Part shown: piece by piece, positions 17,255 to 24,845 of the stretch
Numbering within the stretch: the first letter of the stretch is position 1
How the letters are laid out: the number at the start of each line of letters is the position of its first letter
From: DASSUW01 sp963792385
GTDB lineage: Bacteria; Actinomycetota; Thermoleophilia; Solirubrobacterales; Solirubrobacteraceae
Reading direction: 5' to 3'
Assembly: GCA_963792385.1 (NCBI GenBank)
Contig: CAWBVZ010000003.1
Coordinates: 62,001 to 126,000, forward strand
Length of the DNA: 64,000 nt
Notes under the pieces: model-generated
What the model was told of the DNA's origin: nothing
The model's input: only the letters and a program-made list of their open reading frames with translations
The model's database searches: none
Made by a program: the position numbers and the translations under genes

Positions 17255-17718
17255 ATCAAGCCCTCGAACCGGCGGCTCATGTAACGGTCGAGGTCCGGCC
17301 CGTCGGGGTTGCCGATCACGTCCTCGATCCAGGCGGCACGCTCGAACTGGATCACGCCCATCTCCCACACGCAGCCGGCGCCCGGGTGCGGGACCGGCGA
17401 CAGGTTCGTGGGCTCGTCGGGCTGCCCGAAGAACTGGCGCTGATGGAGCTCGTTCTCGGCGTGCCACCAATACACGAGCGCGATCGGGAAGCGCGCGTCG
17501 TGCGCGATCGCAAACGCCGCCCCGTGGTCGGTGTCGTCCACCGGCGGCAGGCTTTCCGCGGCCAGCCTGCGGGTGGTCTCGATCAGCTCCGACCGCACGC
17601 CCTTGTCGGGCGCGGCGAGGCCGTAGAGCTTCAGCCGCCAGTCGCCGATCCGCTCCTCGGAGACGAACTCAGCGCGGCGCTGGTGGTAGGCGTGGGCGAG
17701 GTTCGCGACGGCAGTCAT
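17251..17718 (-). CDS. Conserved-looking hypothetical protein (155 aa)
   Basis: The ATG overlaps the stop of the upstream oxidase gene (ATGA). It is soluble with many aromatic residues (IALVYWWHAENELHQRQFFG, GAGCVWEMGVIQFERAAWIEDV) and no signal or span. I do not recognise the family. Coupling to the alditol oxidase-like gene suggests a related function, but this is inference. Confidence 0.75.
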   Translation of the reverse strand: MTAVANLAHAYHQRRAEFVSEERIGDWRLKLYGLAAPDKGVRSELIETTRRLAAESLPPVDDTDHGAAFAIAHDARFPIALVYWWHAENELHQRQFFGQPDEPTNLSPVPHPGAGCVWEMGVIQFERAAWIEDVIGNPDGPDLDRYMSRRFEGLI

Positions 17719-18956
17719 GCGGTGAATGATCCCAGCACGCGCTGTTCGAGCCAGGCGTTCCGGAACGCGCCGCGCTGGTCGAGCCGCTCGGCGAGGCGGG
17801 CGAAGTCCGGCAGGCGCTCGTAGCGCGGCGCCAGGCGCGGCGTGAACAGCTTGCCCCAGTGCGGATGCGCGCCGAACGGCTCCAGCACGGCCTCGATGTC
17901 TGCGAGCAACCGCTCGACGGCGTCCTGCTCCCGCTTCCACGTGAAGTGGATGCCGACGGTGTCCTGGCCGTACTGCGGACTCATCCACAGCCGGTCCGCG
18001 GCGACGGTGCGGATCTCGCTCACCTGCAGGAGCGGGCGGATGGCGTGTGCGAGCGTCCGCACAGCGTCGATCGCCGCGACGGCGTGGGCGCGCGGCAGCA
18101 GGTACTCGGACTGGATCTCCTCGCCGCTGCTCGGCGTGAAGCCCATCCGGAAGTGCGGCAGACGGTCCCACCACGGGCCGGGCCGGCCGAGCTGCGGCGT
18201 GCAGTTGACCGGGTCGTGGCCCGGGATCACATGGAGGTCCGCCGTCGCGGGACGGGCGCCGAACAGGTCGGGCCGCGCCGGATCGGCGCCGCGACTCTTG
18301 ATCCACACCTGATGCGCGGAATCGCCCCAGACGGTGAAGACGCTGACGCTGTAGCCGAGCGCCATGATCGCGTCGAAGTGCTCGAACAGCGCGTCCCACG
18401 GAAGGTCCTCGAACACGCGCTGGCGGACCTCGAAGGCGGGCTCGACATCGAGCGTCACGCGCGTGACGGCGCCGAGCGCGCCGAGGCCGACGACCAGGCC
18501 GTCGAAGTCGTCGTCGCCGCGGGCCGCGGTCACGATGTCGCCGTCGGACGTGACCATCTCCAGGCCGGCGACAGCGGTCGCGAGGTTGCCGTTCCGGTCG
18601 CCGGAGCCGTGAGTCGCGGTCGCGACTGCCCCGGCGATCGAGATGTGCGGCAGCGAGGCCAGGTTGTGCACCGCCAGCCCCTCGGCGTCGAGCACCGGCG
18701 CCAGGTCGCCGTACCGGAGCGCGGCGCCGAACGAGACCGTGCCGGCCGCGCCGTCGACGACCACGTCCGCCGGCAGGCCGGCGAGCGAGACCAACTCCTC
18801 GGAGTCGGCGATCGCCGTGAACGAGTGGCGCGAGCCGAGCACCCGCACGCGCGCGGCGCGCGAGACGACCTCCTGCACCTGCTCGAGCGTCGCCGGCCGG
18901 TGCAGCCGCTCCGCGGTGTACGCGTAGTTGCCGGCCCAGTTGGCCTCCACGCTCAC
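17715..18956 (-). CDS. Alditol/xylitol oxidase-like FAD enzyme (VAO family)
   Basis: 413 aa from a GTG that overlaps the real end of the ion-channel gene (GTGA at 18953-18956). The FAD-binding half has VRVLGSRHSFTAIADS, in which the His is the usual flavin-attachment site, and SIAGAVATATHGSG. The C-terminal half has HPHWGKLFT and the family's RNAWLEQRVLG end. Length and motifs match alditol oxidases, which oxidise sugar alcohols with O2 to give aldose and H2O2. An extra base upstream puts the ion channel in the same frame, so a naive reading yields a false 631-aa fusion. Confidence 0.88.
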   Translation of the reverse strand: MSVEANWAGNYAYTAERLHRPATLEQVQEVVSRAARVRVLGSRHSFTAIADSEELVSLAGLPADVVVDGAAGTVSFGAALRYGDLAPVLDAEGLAVHNLASLPHISIAGAVATATHGSGDRNGNLATAVAGLEMVTSDGDIVTAARGDDDFDGLVVGLGALGAVTRVTLDVEPAFEVRQRVFEDLPWDALFEHFDAIMALGYSVSVFTVWGDSAHQVWIKSRGADPARPDLFGARPATADLHVIPGHDPVNCTPQLGRPGPWWDRLPHFRMGFTPSSGEEIQSEYLLPRAHAVAAIDAVRTLAHAIRPLLQVSEIRTVAADRLWMSPQYGQDTVGIHFTWKREQDAVERLLADIEAVLEPFGAHPHWGKLFTPRLAPRYERLPDFARLAERLDQRGAFRNAWLEQRVLGSFTA

Positions 18957-19610
18957 TCCGTCTTGGGCTTGTGCATGACCATGATGCCCACGAGCCGCGA
19001 CACGACCATCGCGATGTAAGCGAGGCCGGCCAGTTGCTCGATCATCACCATCGCGCGCGCGAACGGCTTGAATCGGCACGACATCGCCGAGACCGGTGCT
19101 CGAGAGCGTGGTGAAGCTCATGAACAGGAGCTCCATCCAGCTGCGCTGGTCGTTCGGGTCGACAGCAGCCGTGAAGCTACCCGGCTCGATCGCCTGGCAC
19201 ACGGTGTAGGAGTAGGCAAACGCCCACGCCACGAGCGTGAACGTCGCGCCGACGGCGAACAGCTCGTCGCGCGTGATCTCGTGGTCGGCCAGCATGTACG
19301 CGATCAGGGCGCCGGCGGCATAGAAGTAGAGGACCGCCTCGAGTGCCGACGAGTAGGGCAGCAGGCCGTCGCGGCCGGTCACGGCCTGGATCAGCAGCAG
19401 CACGGTCGCGGGGACGCCGAGCAGCAGCCCGAGCCAGGTGAAGCCCGGCGAGCTGCGGACGGCGAGCACGACGAGCCCCAGGATCGCGATGCCGAAGACG
19501 CTGAACAGCGCCCGCCCCGCGTCGCTGGTCTCCATGAACGGGTACAGCAGCACCGCCGCCAGCTGCCCAGCGAGCAACAGCGCGGACGGTTCTCGGATCG
19601 CGGCGCGCAC
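18953..19610 (-). pseudogene. Two-pore-type ion channel gene with a single-base frameshift
   Basis: It starts at GTG 19610 and encodes several membrane spans, then the pore helix and filter FMSFTTLSSTGLGDVVP, a potassium-channel-like TGLGD filter. Just after VVPI, near 19069-19072, one extra base shifts the frame. Restoring it gives KPFARAMVMIEQLAGLAYIAMVVSRLVGI...HKPKTE and a TGA at 18953-18955 that overlaps the oxidase start, which is the expected last span of the family. As written, the channel lacks that span and reads into the oxidase. The cause is either a sequence error or a real lesion. Confidence 0.75.
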
Positions 19611-19655
19611 AGCGGGAACCTAGCCGCCGGTCCGGTCGCCATAGAGTTCACCCCG

Positions 19656-21878
19656 ATGGCCCTCGCGCCCGCTCCACCGCAGCTCGACCTCGCCACGCTC
19701 GATCGCGTGCAGCAGCGCGTGCTGTGGCTGGCGACCGCGATCGTGCATCACGCCAACCGCGTGCGGCCGAACGCGTCCGGGGTGAAGGTCGGCGGCCACC
19801 AGGCCTCGAGCGCGTCGATGGTGTCGATGATGACCGCGCTGTGGTTCGCGGTCCTGGAGGCGCCGGACCGGGTGAGCGTGAAGCCGCATGCGTCGCCCGT
19901 CCTTCACGCGATCAACTACCTGCTGGGCCGGCTCGACCGCGAGTACCTGGCGACGCTGCGCCAGTTCGGCGGGCTGCAGTCCTACCCGTCTCGCACGAAG
20001 GATCCGGACCCGGTCGACTACTCGACGGGCTCGGTCGGCATCGGCGCGACGGCGCCGGTCTGGGGAGCGCTCGCGCATCGCTACGTCGCCGGGCACTTCG
20101 ACGTCCCGGTCGGCGGCCGCCAGATCGCCCTGATCGGCGACGCGGAGCTGGACGAGGGCGCGATCTGGGAGGCGATCGCCGACCCGATGGTGGCCAAGCT
20201 CGGCGAGGTGATGTGGGTCGTCGACCTCAACCGCCAATCGCTCGACCGCGTGGTGCCGGACATCGCCGCCGGCCGGCTGGCCGCGATGTTCGAGGCGGCC
20301 GGGTGGCACGTCGAGATGGTCAAGTACGGGCCGCGGCTGCAACGCCTCGAGGCCCTGCGCGCGCGCATCGACGCGATGCCGAACGAGGAGTACCAGCGGC
20401 TGTTGCGCGCGGACGCCGGCGAGCTGCGCGAGCGGCTCGAGGTCGGCGTGTTGCCGGGCGGCGACGCCGAGCTGCTGGCCGCGTTCCGCGACCTCGGCGG
20501 TCACGACCTGGCCGCGCTGATCGCCGCCTTCCGTGCGGCCGATGCCGTGCGCGACCGCCCGAGCGTCGTGTTCGCGTACACGATCAAGGGCTGGCGGCTG
20601 CCGACCGAGGGCCATCCCGCGAACCACTCGGCGCTCGTCTCGGACGAGCAGCTCGCGGACCTGGCCGCGGCGCTGGGCACCGATCCCGCCGATCCGTGGG
20701 CCGGCTTCGACGAGGGGTCGCCCGAGGCCGAGCTGTGCGCGGCCGCCGCGGCACGGCTGCACCGCGAGCCGGTCGCGCCGACCGAGCCGCCGGCCGTGCC
20801 GGCGACGCTCGGGCGCGAGCACCGTGGCCGCGCGTCGACGCAGCAGGCGTTCGGGCGCTTCTGGGTCGACCTCGAGCGCGAGGCGCCTGCGGTCGCGCAA
20901 CGCGTTGTCACCGTGTCGCCGGACGTCGGCACGTCCACGAACCTCGGCGGTTGGATCAACAAAGCCGGCATCTGGTCGATCGGCGACCGGATCGACTGGT
21001 TCGCCGACGACACCGACACGCTCGTGCGCTGGCGCGAGAGCGACCACGGCCAGCACGTCGAGCTGGGGATCGCCGAGGTCAACCTCGTCGGCCTGCTCGG
21101 CGAGCTCGGAGCGACGTGGTCGCGCGACGGGCAGCCCCTGCTGCCGGTGGGCACGATCTACGACCCGTTCGTGGCGCGCGCGCTGGAGCCGTGGTCGTTC
21201 GGGATCTACGCCGGCGGGCAGTCGATCCTCGTCGGCACGCCGAGCGGCGTCACGCTCGGTCCGGAGGGCGGCGCGCACCAGTCCGTGATCACGCCGTCGA
21301 TCGGGATCGAGCAGCCCGGCTGCGTCGCCTGGGAGCCGGCGTTCGGGCGCGACTTCGAATGGACGTTCCTGCACGCGCTGTCGCGGCTCGGGCGGCCCGA
21401 CGGCAGCTCCGCCTACTTCCGCCTGTCCACGCGGCCGCTCGACCAGGATCTCGCCGGCGATCCGGATCGCGAACACGTGCTCGCGGGCGGCTACCGGCTG
21501 CGCGAGGGCTCCGGCGTGGTGATCGCGGCGATGGGCGCGCTCGTGCCGGAGGCGCTGGAGGCGGCCGAGGAGCTCGACGCGTCCGTCGTCTGTATCACCA
21601 GCGCCGACCTGCTGTTCCGCGCCCTCCAGGCGCGCTCCGGCCTCGGCGAGGGCGATCCGTCGATCCTCCAAGAGCTGTTCCCGGACCCGCAGCCGATCGT
21701 CACCCTGCTCGACGGCCACCCGCACACGCTGAGCTTCCTCGCCGCCGTGCACGGCGTCCCGATCGCCTGCCTGGGCGTGCAGCGCTTCGGGCAGTCGGGC
21801 GACATCGCGGAGCTGTACGAGCACCACCAGATCGACGCCGAGTCGGTGATCGGCGCGGCCCTGGACCTGCTCGCGTAG
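19656..21878 (+). CDS. Transketolase-like 2-oxoacid dehydrogenase E1 (AceE-like, homodimeric)
   Basis: 740 aa, shorter than AceE (about 890). Thiamine diphosphate enzyme: HANRVRPNASGVKVGGHQASSAS, YSTGSVGIGATAPVWGALAHRY, the cofactor motif GDAELDEGAIWEAIADP...NRQS, and a second half with SPDVGTSTNLGGWINK, ELGIAEVNLVGLLGELG, PIGIYDPFV-type region and GPEGGAHQSVITPSIG. It would decarboxylate pyruvate or a related oxoacid and acylate a lipoyl carrier. No E2/E3 genes are adjacent, so the partner complex is elsewhere. Confidence 0.87.
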   Translation: MALAPAPPQLDLATLDRVQQRVLWLATAIVHHANRVRPNASGVKVGGHQASSASMVSMMTALWFAVLEAPDRVSVKPHASPVLHAINYLLGRLDREYLATLRQFGGLQSYPSRTKDPDPVDYSTGSVGIGATAPVWGALAHRYVAGHFDVPVGGRQIALIGDAELDEGAIWEAIADPMVAKLGEVMWVVDLNRQSLDRVVPDIAAGRLAAMFEAAGWHVEMVKYGPRLQRLEALRARIDAMPNEEYQRLLRADAGELRERLEVGVLPGGDAELLAAFRDLGGHDLAALIAAFRAADAVRDRPSVVFAYTIKGWRLPTEGHPANHSALVSDEQLADLAAALGTDPADPWAGFDEGSPEAELCAAAAARLHREPVAPTEPPAVPATLGREHRGRASTQQAFGRFWVDLEREAPAVAQRVVTVSPDVGTSTNLGGWINKAGIWSIGDRIDWFADDTDTLVRWRESDHGQHVELGIAEVNLVGLLGELGATWSRDGQPLLPVGTIYDPFVARALEPWSFGIYAGGQSILVGTPSGVTLGPEGGAHQSVITPSIGIEQPGCVAWEPAFGRDFEWTFLHALSRLGRPDGSSAYFRLSTRPLDQDLAGDPDREHVLAGGYRLREGSGVVIAAMGALVPEALEAAEELDASVVCITSADLLFRALQARSGLGEGDPSILQELFPDPQPIVTLLDGHPHTLSFLAAVHGVPIACLGVQRFGQSGDIAELYEHHQIDAESVIGAALDLLA

Positions 21879-21912
21879 TGGTTCCGTCCGTGAGTGTGCG
21901 TGCTGTCCAGGT

Positions 21913-22005
21913 GGTCGCTGGCGCTGCCTGGCAAGGACGCAGGAAGGGTGCCAGGGCGGAGCCCTTGCCCCTGACGAGGACACAGCCAGGCGGCGATCAG
22001 CGGCC
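21913..22005 (+). other. Long imperfect stem, candidate structured leader or terminator
   Basis: Two nested complementary arms: GGTCGCTG (21913-21920) with CAGCGGCC (21998-22005), then CGCTGCCTGGC (21922-21932) with GCCAGGCGGCG (21985-21995). They form about 19 bp and enclose a 52-nt domain with its own small hairpin (GGGC-GGA-GCCC). It lies in the 163-bp gap between two plus-strand genes. I compared it by eye with SRP RNA, RNase P and common riboswitch cores and it matches none. Confidence 0.45.
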
Positions 22006-22041
22006 GCATGGCAGTGCGTGTACTCGCGGACGGGGCCACTA

Positions 22042-23199
22042 GTGGTTGACGTCGCTGTCGCGGGTGGGGGGATCGTGGGGCTGGCGACCGCCCGTGCGCT
22101 TGCCATGCGCGGCATGCAGGTGGTCGTGCTGGAGCGCGAGCCGGAGATCGGCACGCACCAGACGATGAACAACAGCGGCGTGATCCACGCCGGCATCTAC
22201 TACGCGCCCGGCTCGCTGAAGGCGCGGCTGTGCGTGGAGGGAGCGGCGGCGCTGTACGAGTACTGCGCCGAGCGCGGGATCGACGCGCAACGGTGCGGCA
22301 AGCTCGTCGTGGCGGTGCGCGCCGCCGATGTGCCGCGCCTCGACGAGCTCGAGCGCCGGGCGCGCGCCAACGGCGTCCCCGGCCTCGCGCGGCTCGGGCC
22401 GGACGAGCTGCAGGCGGTCGAGCCCGCCGCGCGCGGCCTGTCGGCCCTGCATTCGCCGAACACGGGGATGGTCGACTTCCACGCCGTCGCGGCCGCCTAC
22501 GCGGCCGATCTGGAGGCGCACGGCGGCGAGATCCGCCGCGACGGCGGCGTGCGCGCGCTGCTCGAGCGCGAGGACCGCGTCGACGCCGTCCTCGGCGACG
22601 GCACCGTCGTCAGCGCCCGCCGCGCGGTCGCCTGCGCCGGGGCGTGGTCGGACCGGCTGGCGCTCGCGTCCGGGGCGCGCCCGCAGGTGCGGATCGTGCC
22701 GTTCCGCGGCGCCTACCTGCGCCTCGCGCCCGAGCGCGCCGACCTCGTGCGCGGCCAGATCTACCCGGTCCCGGACCCGGAGCTGCCGTTCCTCGGCGTC
22801 CACCTCTCGCGCACCATCGCCGGCGACGTGCTGATCGGCCCGACGGCGCTGCTCGCGCCCGCCCACGTGGACCTGCGCGCGACGCTGCGCTGGCCCGGCA
22901 CGTGGCGCGTGATGCGGCGCTGGTGGCGGACCGGCGCGCGCGAGCTGGCCCACGCCGCGAGCCGCCGCCTGCTCGTGCGCGAGGCGTCGCGGTTCGTCCC
23001 GGCGATCGGCGCGGGCGATGTCCGCTCCGGGCCCGCCGGCGTCCGTGCCCAGGCGGTTGGCCGCGACGGGTCGCTGGTGGACGACTTCCTGCTCGCCCGC
23101 ACCGGCCGCGCCGTGCACGTGCTCAACGCGCCGTCGCCGGCCGCCACCGCCTCGCTCGCGATCGCGGAAATGATCGCCGCGGAGGTCAGCCGCCAGTGA
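22042..23199 (+). CDS. lhgO: L-2-hydroxyglutarate oxidase
   Basis: 385 aa from the GTG at 22042, which places the FAD motif (VDVAVAGGGIVGLATARAL) at the very N-terminus as in LhgO; a GTG 8 codons upstream is possible. Family motifs: EREPEIGTHQTMNNSGVIHAG, YYAPGSLKARLC, MVDFHAVAAAYA, VPFRGAYLRL and the C-terminal NAPSPAATASLAIAEMI. It oxidises L-2-hydroxyglutarate to 2-oxoglutarate, a metabolite-repair or lysine-catabolic step. Its 3' end overlaps the convergent polyamine-binding gene by 14 nt. Confidence 0.9.
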   Translation: MVDVAVAGGGIVGLATARALAMRGMQVVVLEREPEIGTHQTMNNSGVIHAGIYYAPGSLKARLCVEGAAALYEYCAERGIDAQRCGKLVVAVRAADVPRLDELERRARANGVPGLARLGPDELQAVEPAARGLSALHSPNTGMVDFHAVAAAYAADLEAHGGEIRRDGGVRALLEREDRVDAVLGDGTVVSARRAVACAGAWSDRLALASGARPQVRIVPFRGAYLRLAPERADLVRGQIYPVPDPELPFLGVHLSRTIAGDVLIGPTALLAPAHVDLRATLRWPGTWRVMRRWWRTGARELAHAASRRLLVREASRFVPAIGAGDVRSGPAGVRAQAVGRDGSLVDDFLLARTGRAVHVLNAPSPAATASLAIAEMIAAEVSRQ

Positions 23200-24355
23200 C
23201 CTGGGCGAAGCGCTCGTTCATCGCGCGCTCGTCGGCGGGCGACAGGTTGGGGTAACCCGAGAGCCGGGCCTGCGTGTCGGCGTCCGGGAACACGAGCGGG
23301 TTCTCGGCGAGGTCGGGCGCCGTCTTCGCGACCAGCTCCTGGATGCCGTCGACCGGGCTGATCGATCCGACGTAGGCGGTGATCTTCGCCGCGGTCTCCG
23401 GCTCGTAGACGTAGTTCATCCACACCTCGGCCCCGTACGGGTGCTCGGCCTCGGCGGGGATCATCATGTTGTCCGACCAGCGCACCGCGCCCTCTTCGGG
23501 CACCGCGAAGTCGAGGTCCGCGTTGTCGGCCTTGAGCTGGATCAGGTCGGCGGCATAGGCCATCGCGATCGCGACGTTGCCCTTCGTCAGATCGGTCGTG
23601 TAGTCGTTGCCGGTGAAGCGGCGGATCTGGCCGGCGTCGTTGGCCTCCTCGATCTTGTCGATCGCGGCCATCACCTGGTCGAGCGTCGCCTCCTCGGGCT
23701 TGATGCCGTCCATCAGCATCACGAGGCTCGTCGAGTCGCGGGCGTCCGACAGGAACGTGACGCGGCCCTTGTACTTCGGGTCGAACAGCTGCTCCATCGA
23801 CCGCAGCTCCCCGACCTCCTTGCGGTTGTAGCCGACACCGGTGATGCCGGACTGCCACGGCGCGGTGTACTTGCGCTCGGGGTCGAACACGGGCTTGCGC
23901 AGCCCTTCGATCATGTTCGCCTGCACGTTCGGCGTGTTGCGCTTGTCGATCGGCTCGAGGTACCCCAGCCGGACCCAGCGCGCCGCCATCCAGTCGGTGA
24001 GCGCCACGAGGTCACGCCCGGTCGGCCGGCCCGCCGCGAGCTCCTGGCGGACCTTCCCGAAGAACTCGTTGTTGTCGTTGATGTCCTCGACGTAGTGCAG
24101 CTTGACGTCGAAGCGGCGGTTGAACTCGCCGATCACCTTGCGGTCGATGTAGAGCGGCCAGTTCGAGAAGTTGATCGTGTCGAGCGCCACCTTCGGGTGG
24201 TTGGCCGCGGCCGGCGTCGGGGTCGGCTTGCTCGCGGTGCCCTCGACACCGCCACAGGCGGAAAGCGCGGAGAGCGTCGAGCCGGCGAACGCCAGCGAGC
24301 CGGCGCGGCTGATGAAGCGGCGCCTCGTGATGGGATTCTGCGTATTTCGTGGCAC
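23186..24355 (-). CDS. Polyamine-type ABC transporter substrate-binding lipoprotein (PotD/PotF-like)
   Basis: 389 aa from the GTG at 24355. The N-terminus has a twin-arginine motif (ITRRRFISRAG) and a lipobox (LSACGG), so it is a Tat-exported lipoprotein. The mature part matches spermidine/putrescine-binding proteins: INFSNWPLYID, ALTDWMAARWVRLGYLEPID, APWQSGITGVGYN, VTFLSDARD and IPAEAEHPYGAEVWMNYVYEPE. No permease or ATPase gene follows. It is divergent from the Lrp-type regulator (40-bp gap), which probably controls it. Confidence 0.9.
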   Translation of the reverse strand: MPRNTQNPITRRRFISRAGSLAFAGSTLSALSACGGVEGTASKPTPTPAAANHPKVALDTINFSNWPLYIDRKVIGEFNRRFDVKLHYVEDINDNNEFFGKVRQELAAGRPTGRDLVALTDWMAARWVRLGYLEPIDKRNTPNVQANMIEGLRKPVFDPERKYTAPWQSGITGVGYNRKEVGELRSMEQLFDPKYKGRVTFLSDARDSTSLVMLMDGIKPEEATLDQVMAAIDKIEEANDAGQIRRFTGNDYTTDLTKGNVAIAMAYAADLIQLKADNADLDFAVPEEGAVRWSDNMMIPAEAEHPYGAEVWMNYVYEPETAAKITAYVGSISPVDGIQELVAKTAPDLAENPLVFPDADTQARLSGYPNLSPADERAMNERFAQVTGG

Positions 24356-24395
24356 GGTTGCCTGGATTCTACGGAAGTCGTAGTGTGATGCGCTG

Positions 24396-24845
24396 ATGGC
24401 TACGGAAATCAACGATTCCGACCGCGCGATCATTGAACAGCTTCAGGAGGACGGCCGGCGTTCCTACGGACGCATCGGGGAGGCCGTCGGCTTGTCGGAG
24501 GGCGCGGTGCGGCAGCGTGTCGGGCGACTCCTGCGATCGGAGGCGATCCGGATCGTCGCGGTCGTCGATCCCGACATGCTCGGCTTCCGGGTGCGCGCGA
24601 CCGTCGGCCTGCGGCTCGACGGGCGGTCGGACGAGGTCGTAGCCCGGCTGGAGCCGATCCCCGAGGTCGACTACGTGGTCAGCACGGCCGGGCGCTTCGA
24701 CCTCCTGATCGAGGTCCAGTGCGAGGACCAGGAGCGCTTCTACGAGCTGCTCAACGACACGATCAAGGTGATCCCCGGCGTGCGCGAGACCGAGACCTTC
24801 ATGTACCTCAAGCTCCACAAGCAGACCTATCCGTGGCCTCCGTGA
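24396..24845 (+). CDS. Lrp/AsnC-family transcriptional regulator
   Basis: 149 aa. N-terminal winged helix (INDSDRAIIEQLQEDGRRSYGRIGEAVGLSEGAVRQRVGRLL) and a C-terminal RAM/AsnC ligand-binding domain (VDYVVSTAGRFDLLIEVQCEDQERFYELLND). These proteins sense amino acids or related small molecules. It is divergent from the polyamine-binding gene and overlaps the decarboxylase start by 4 nt (GTGA), so it probably controls both, sensing a decarboxylase substrate or product (inference). Confidence 0.93.
   Translation: MATEINDSDRAIIEQLQEDGRRSYGRIGEAVGLSEGAVRQRVGRLLRSEAIRIVAVVDPDMLGFRVRATVGLRLDGRSDEVVARLEPIPEVDYVVSTAGRFDLLIEVQCEDQERFYELLNDTIKVIPGVRETETFMYLKLHKQTYPWPP

Noticed and set aside
17715..19610. 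A continuous 631-residue channel-oxidase fusion protein
   Set aside because: The last channel span is found in the other frame, ending on the oxidase GTGA start. The fusion comes from one extra base.
21913..22005. 4.5S SRP RNA or RNase P RNA
   Set aside because: The SRP core (GGAAGG-GCAG apical loop) and the RNase P GAGGAAAGTC block are not present; the element is too short for RNase P.
19620..22196. Long minus-strand open frame of 858 codons opposite the E1 dehydrogenase
   Set aside because: It is antisense to a protein with full thiamine-enzyme motifs, and its product is low-complexity.
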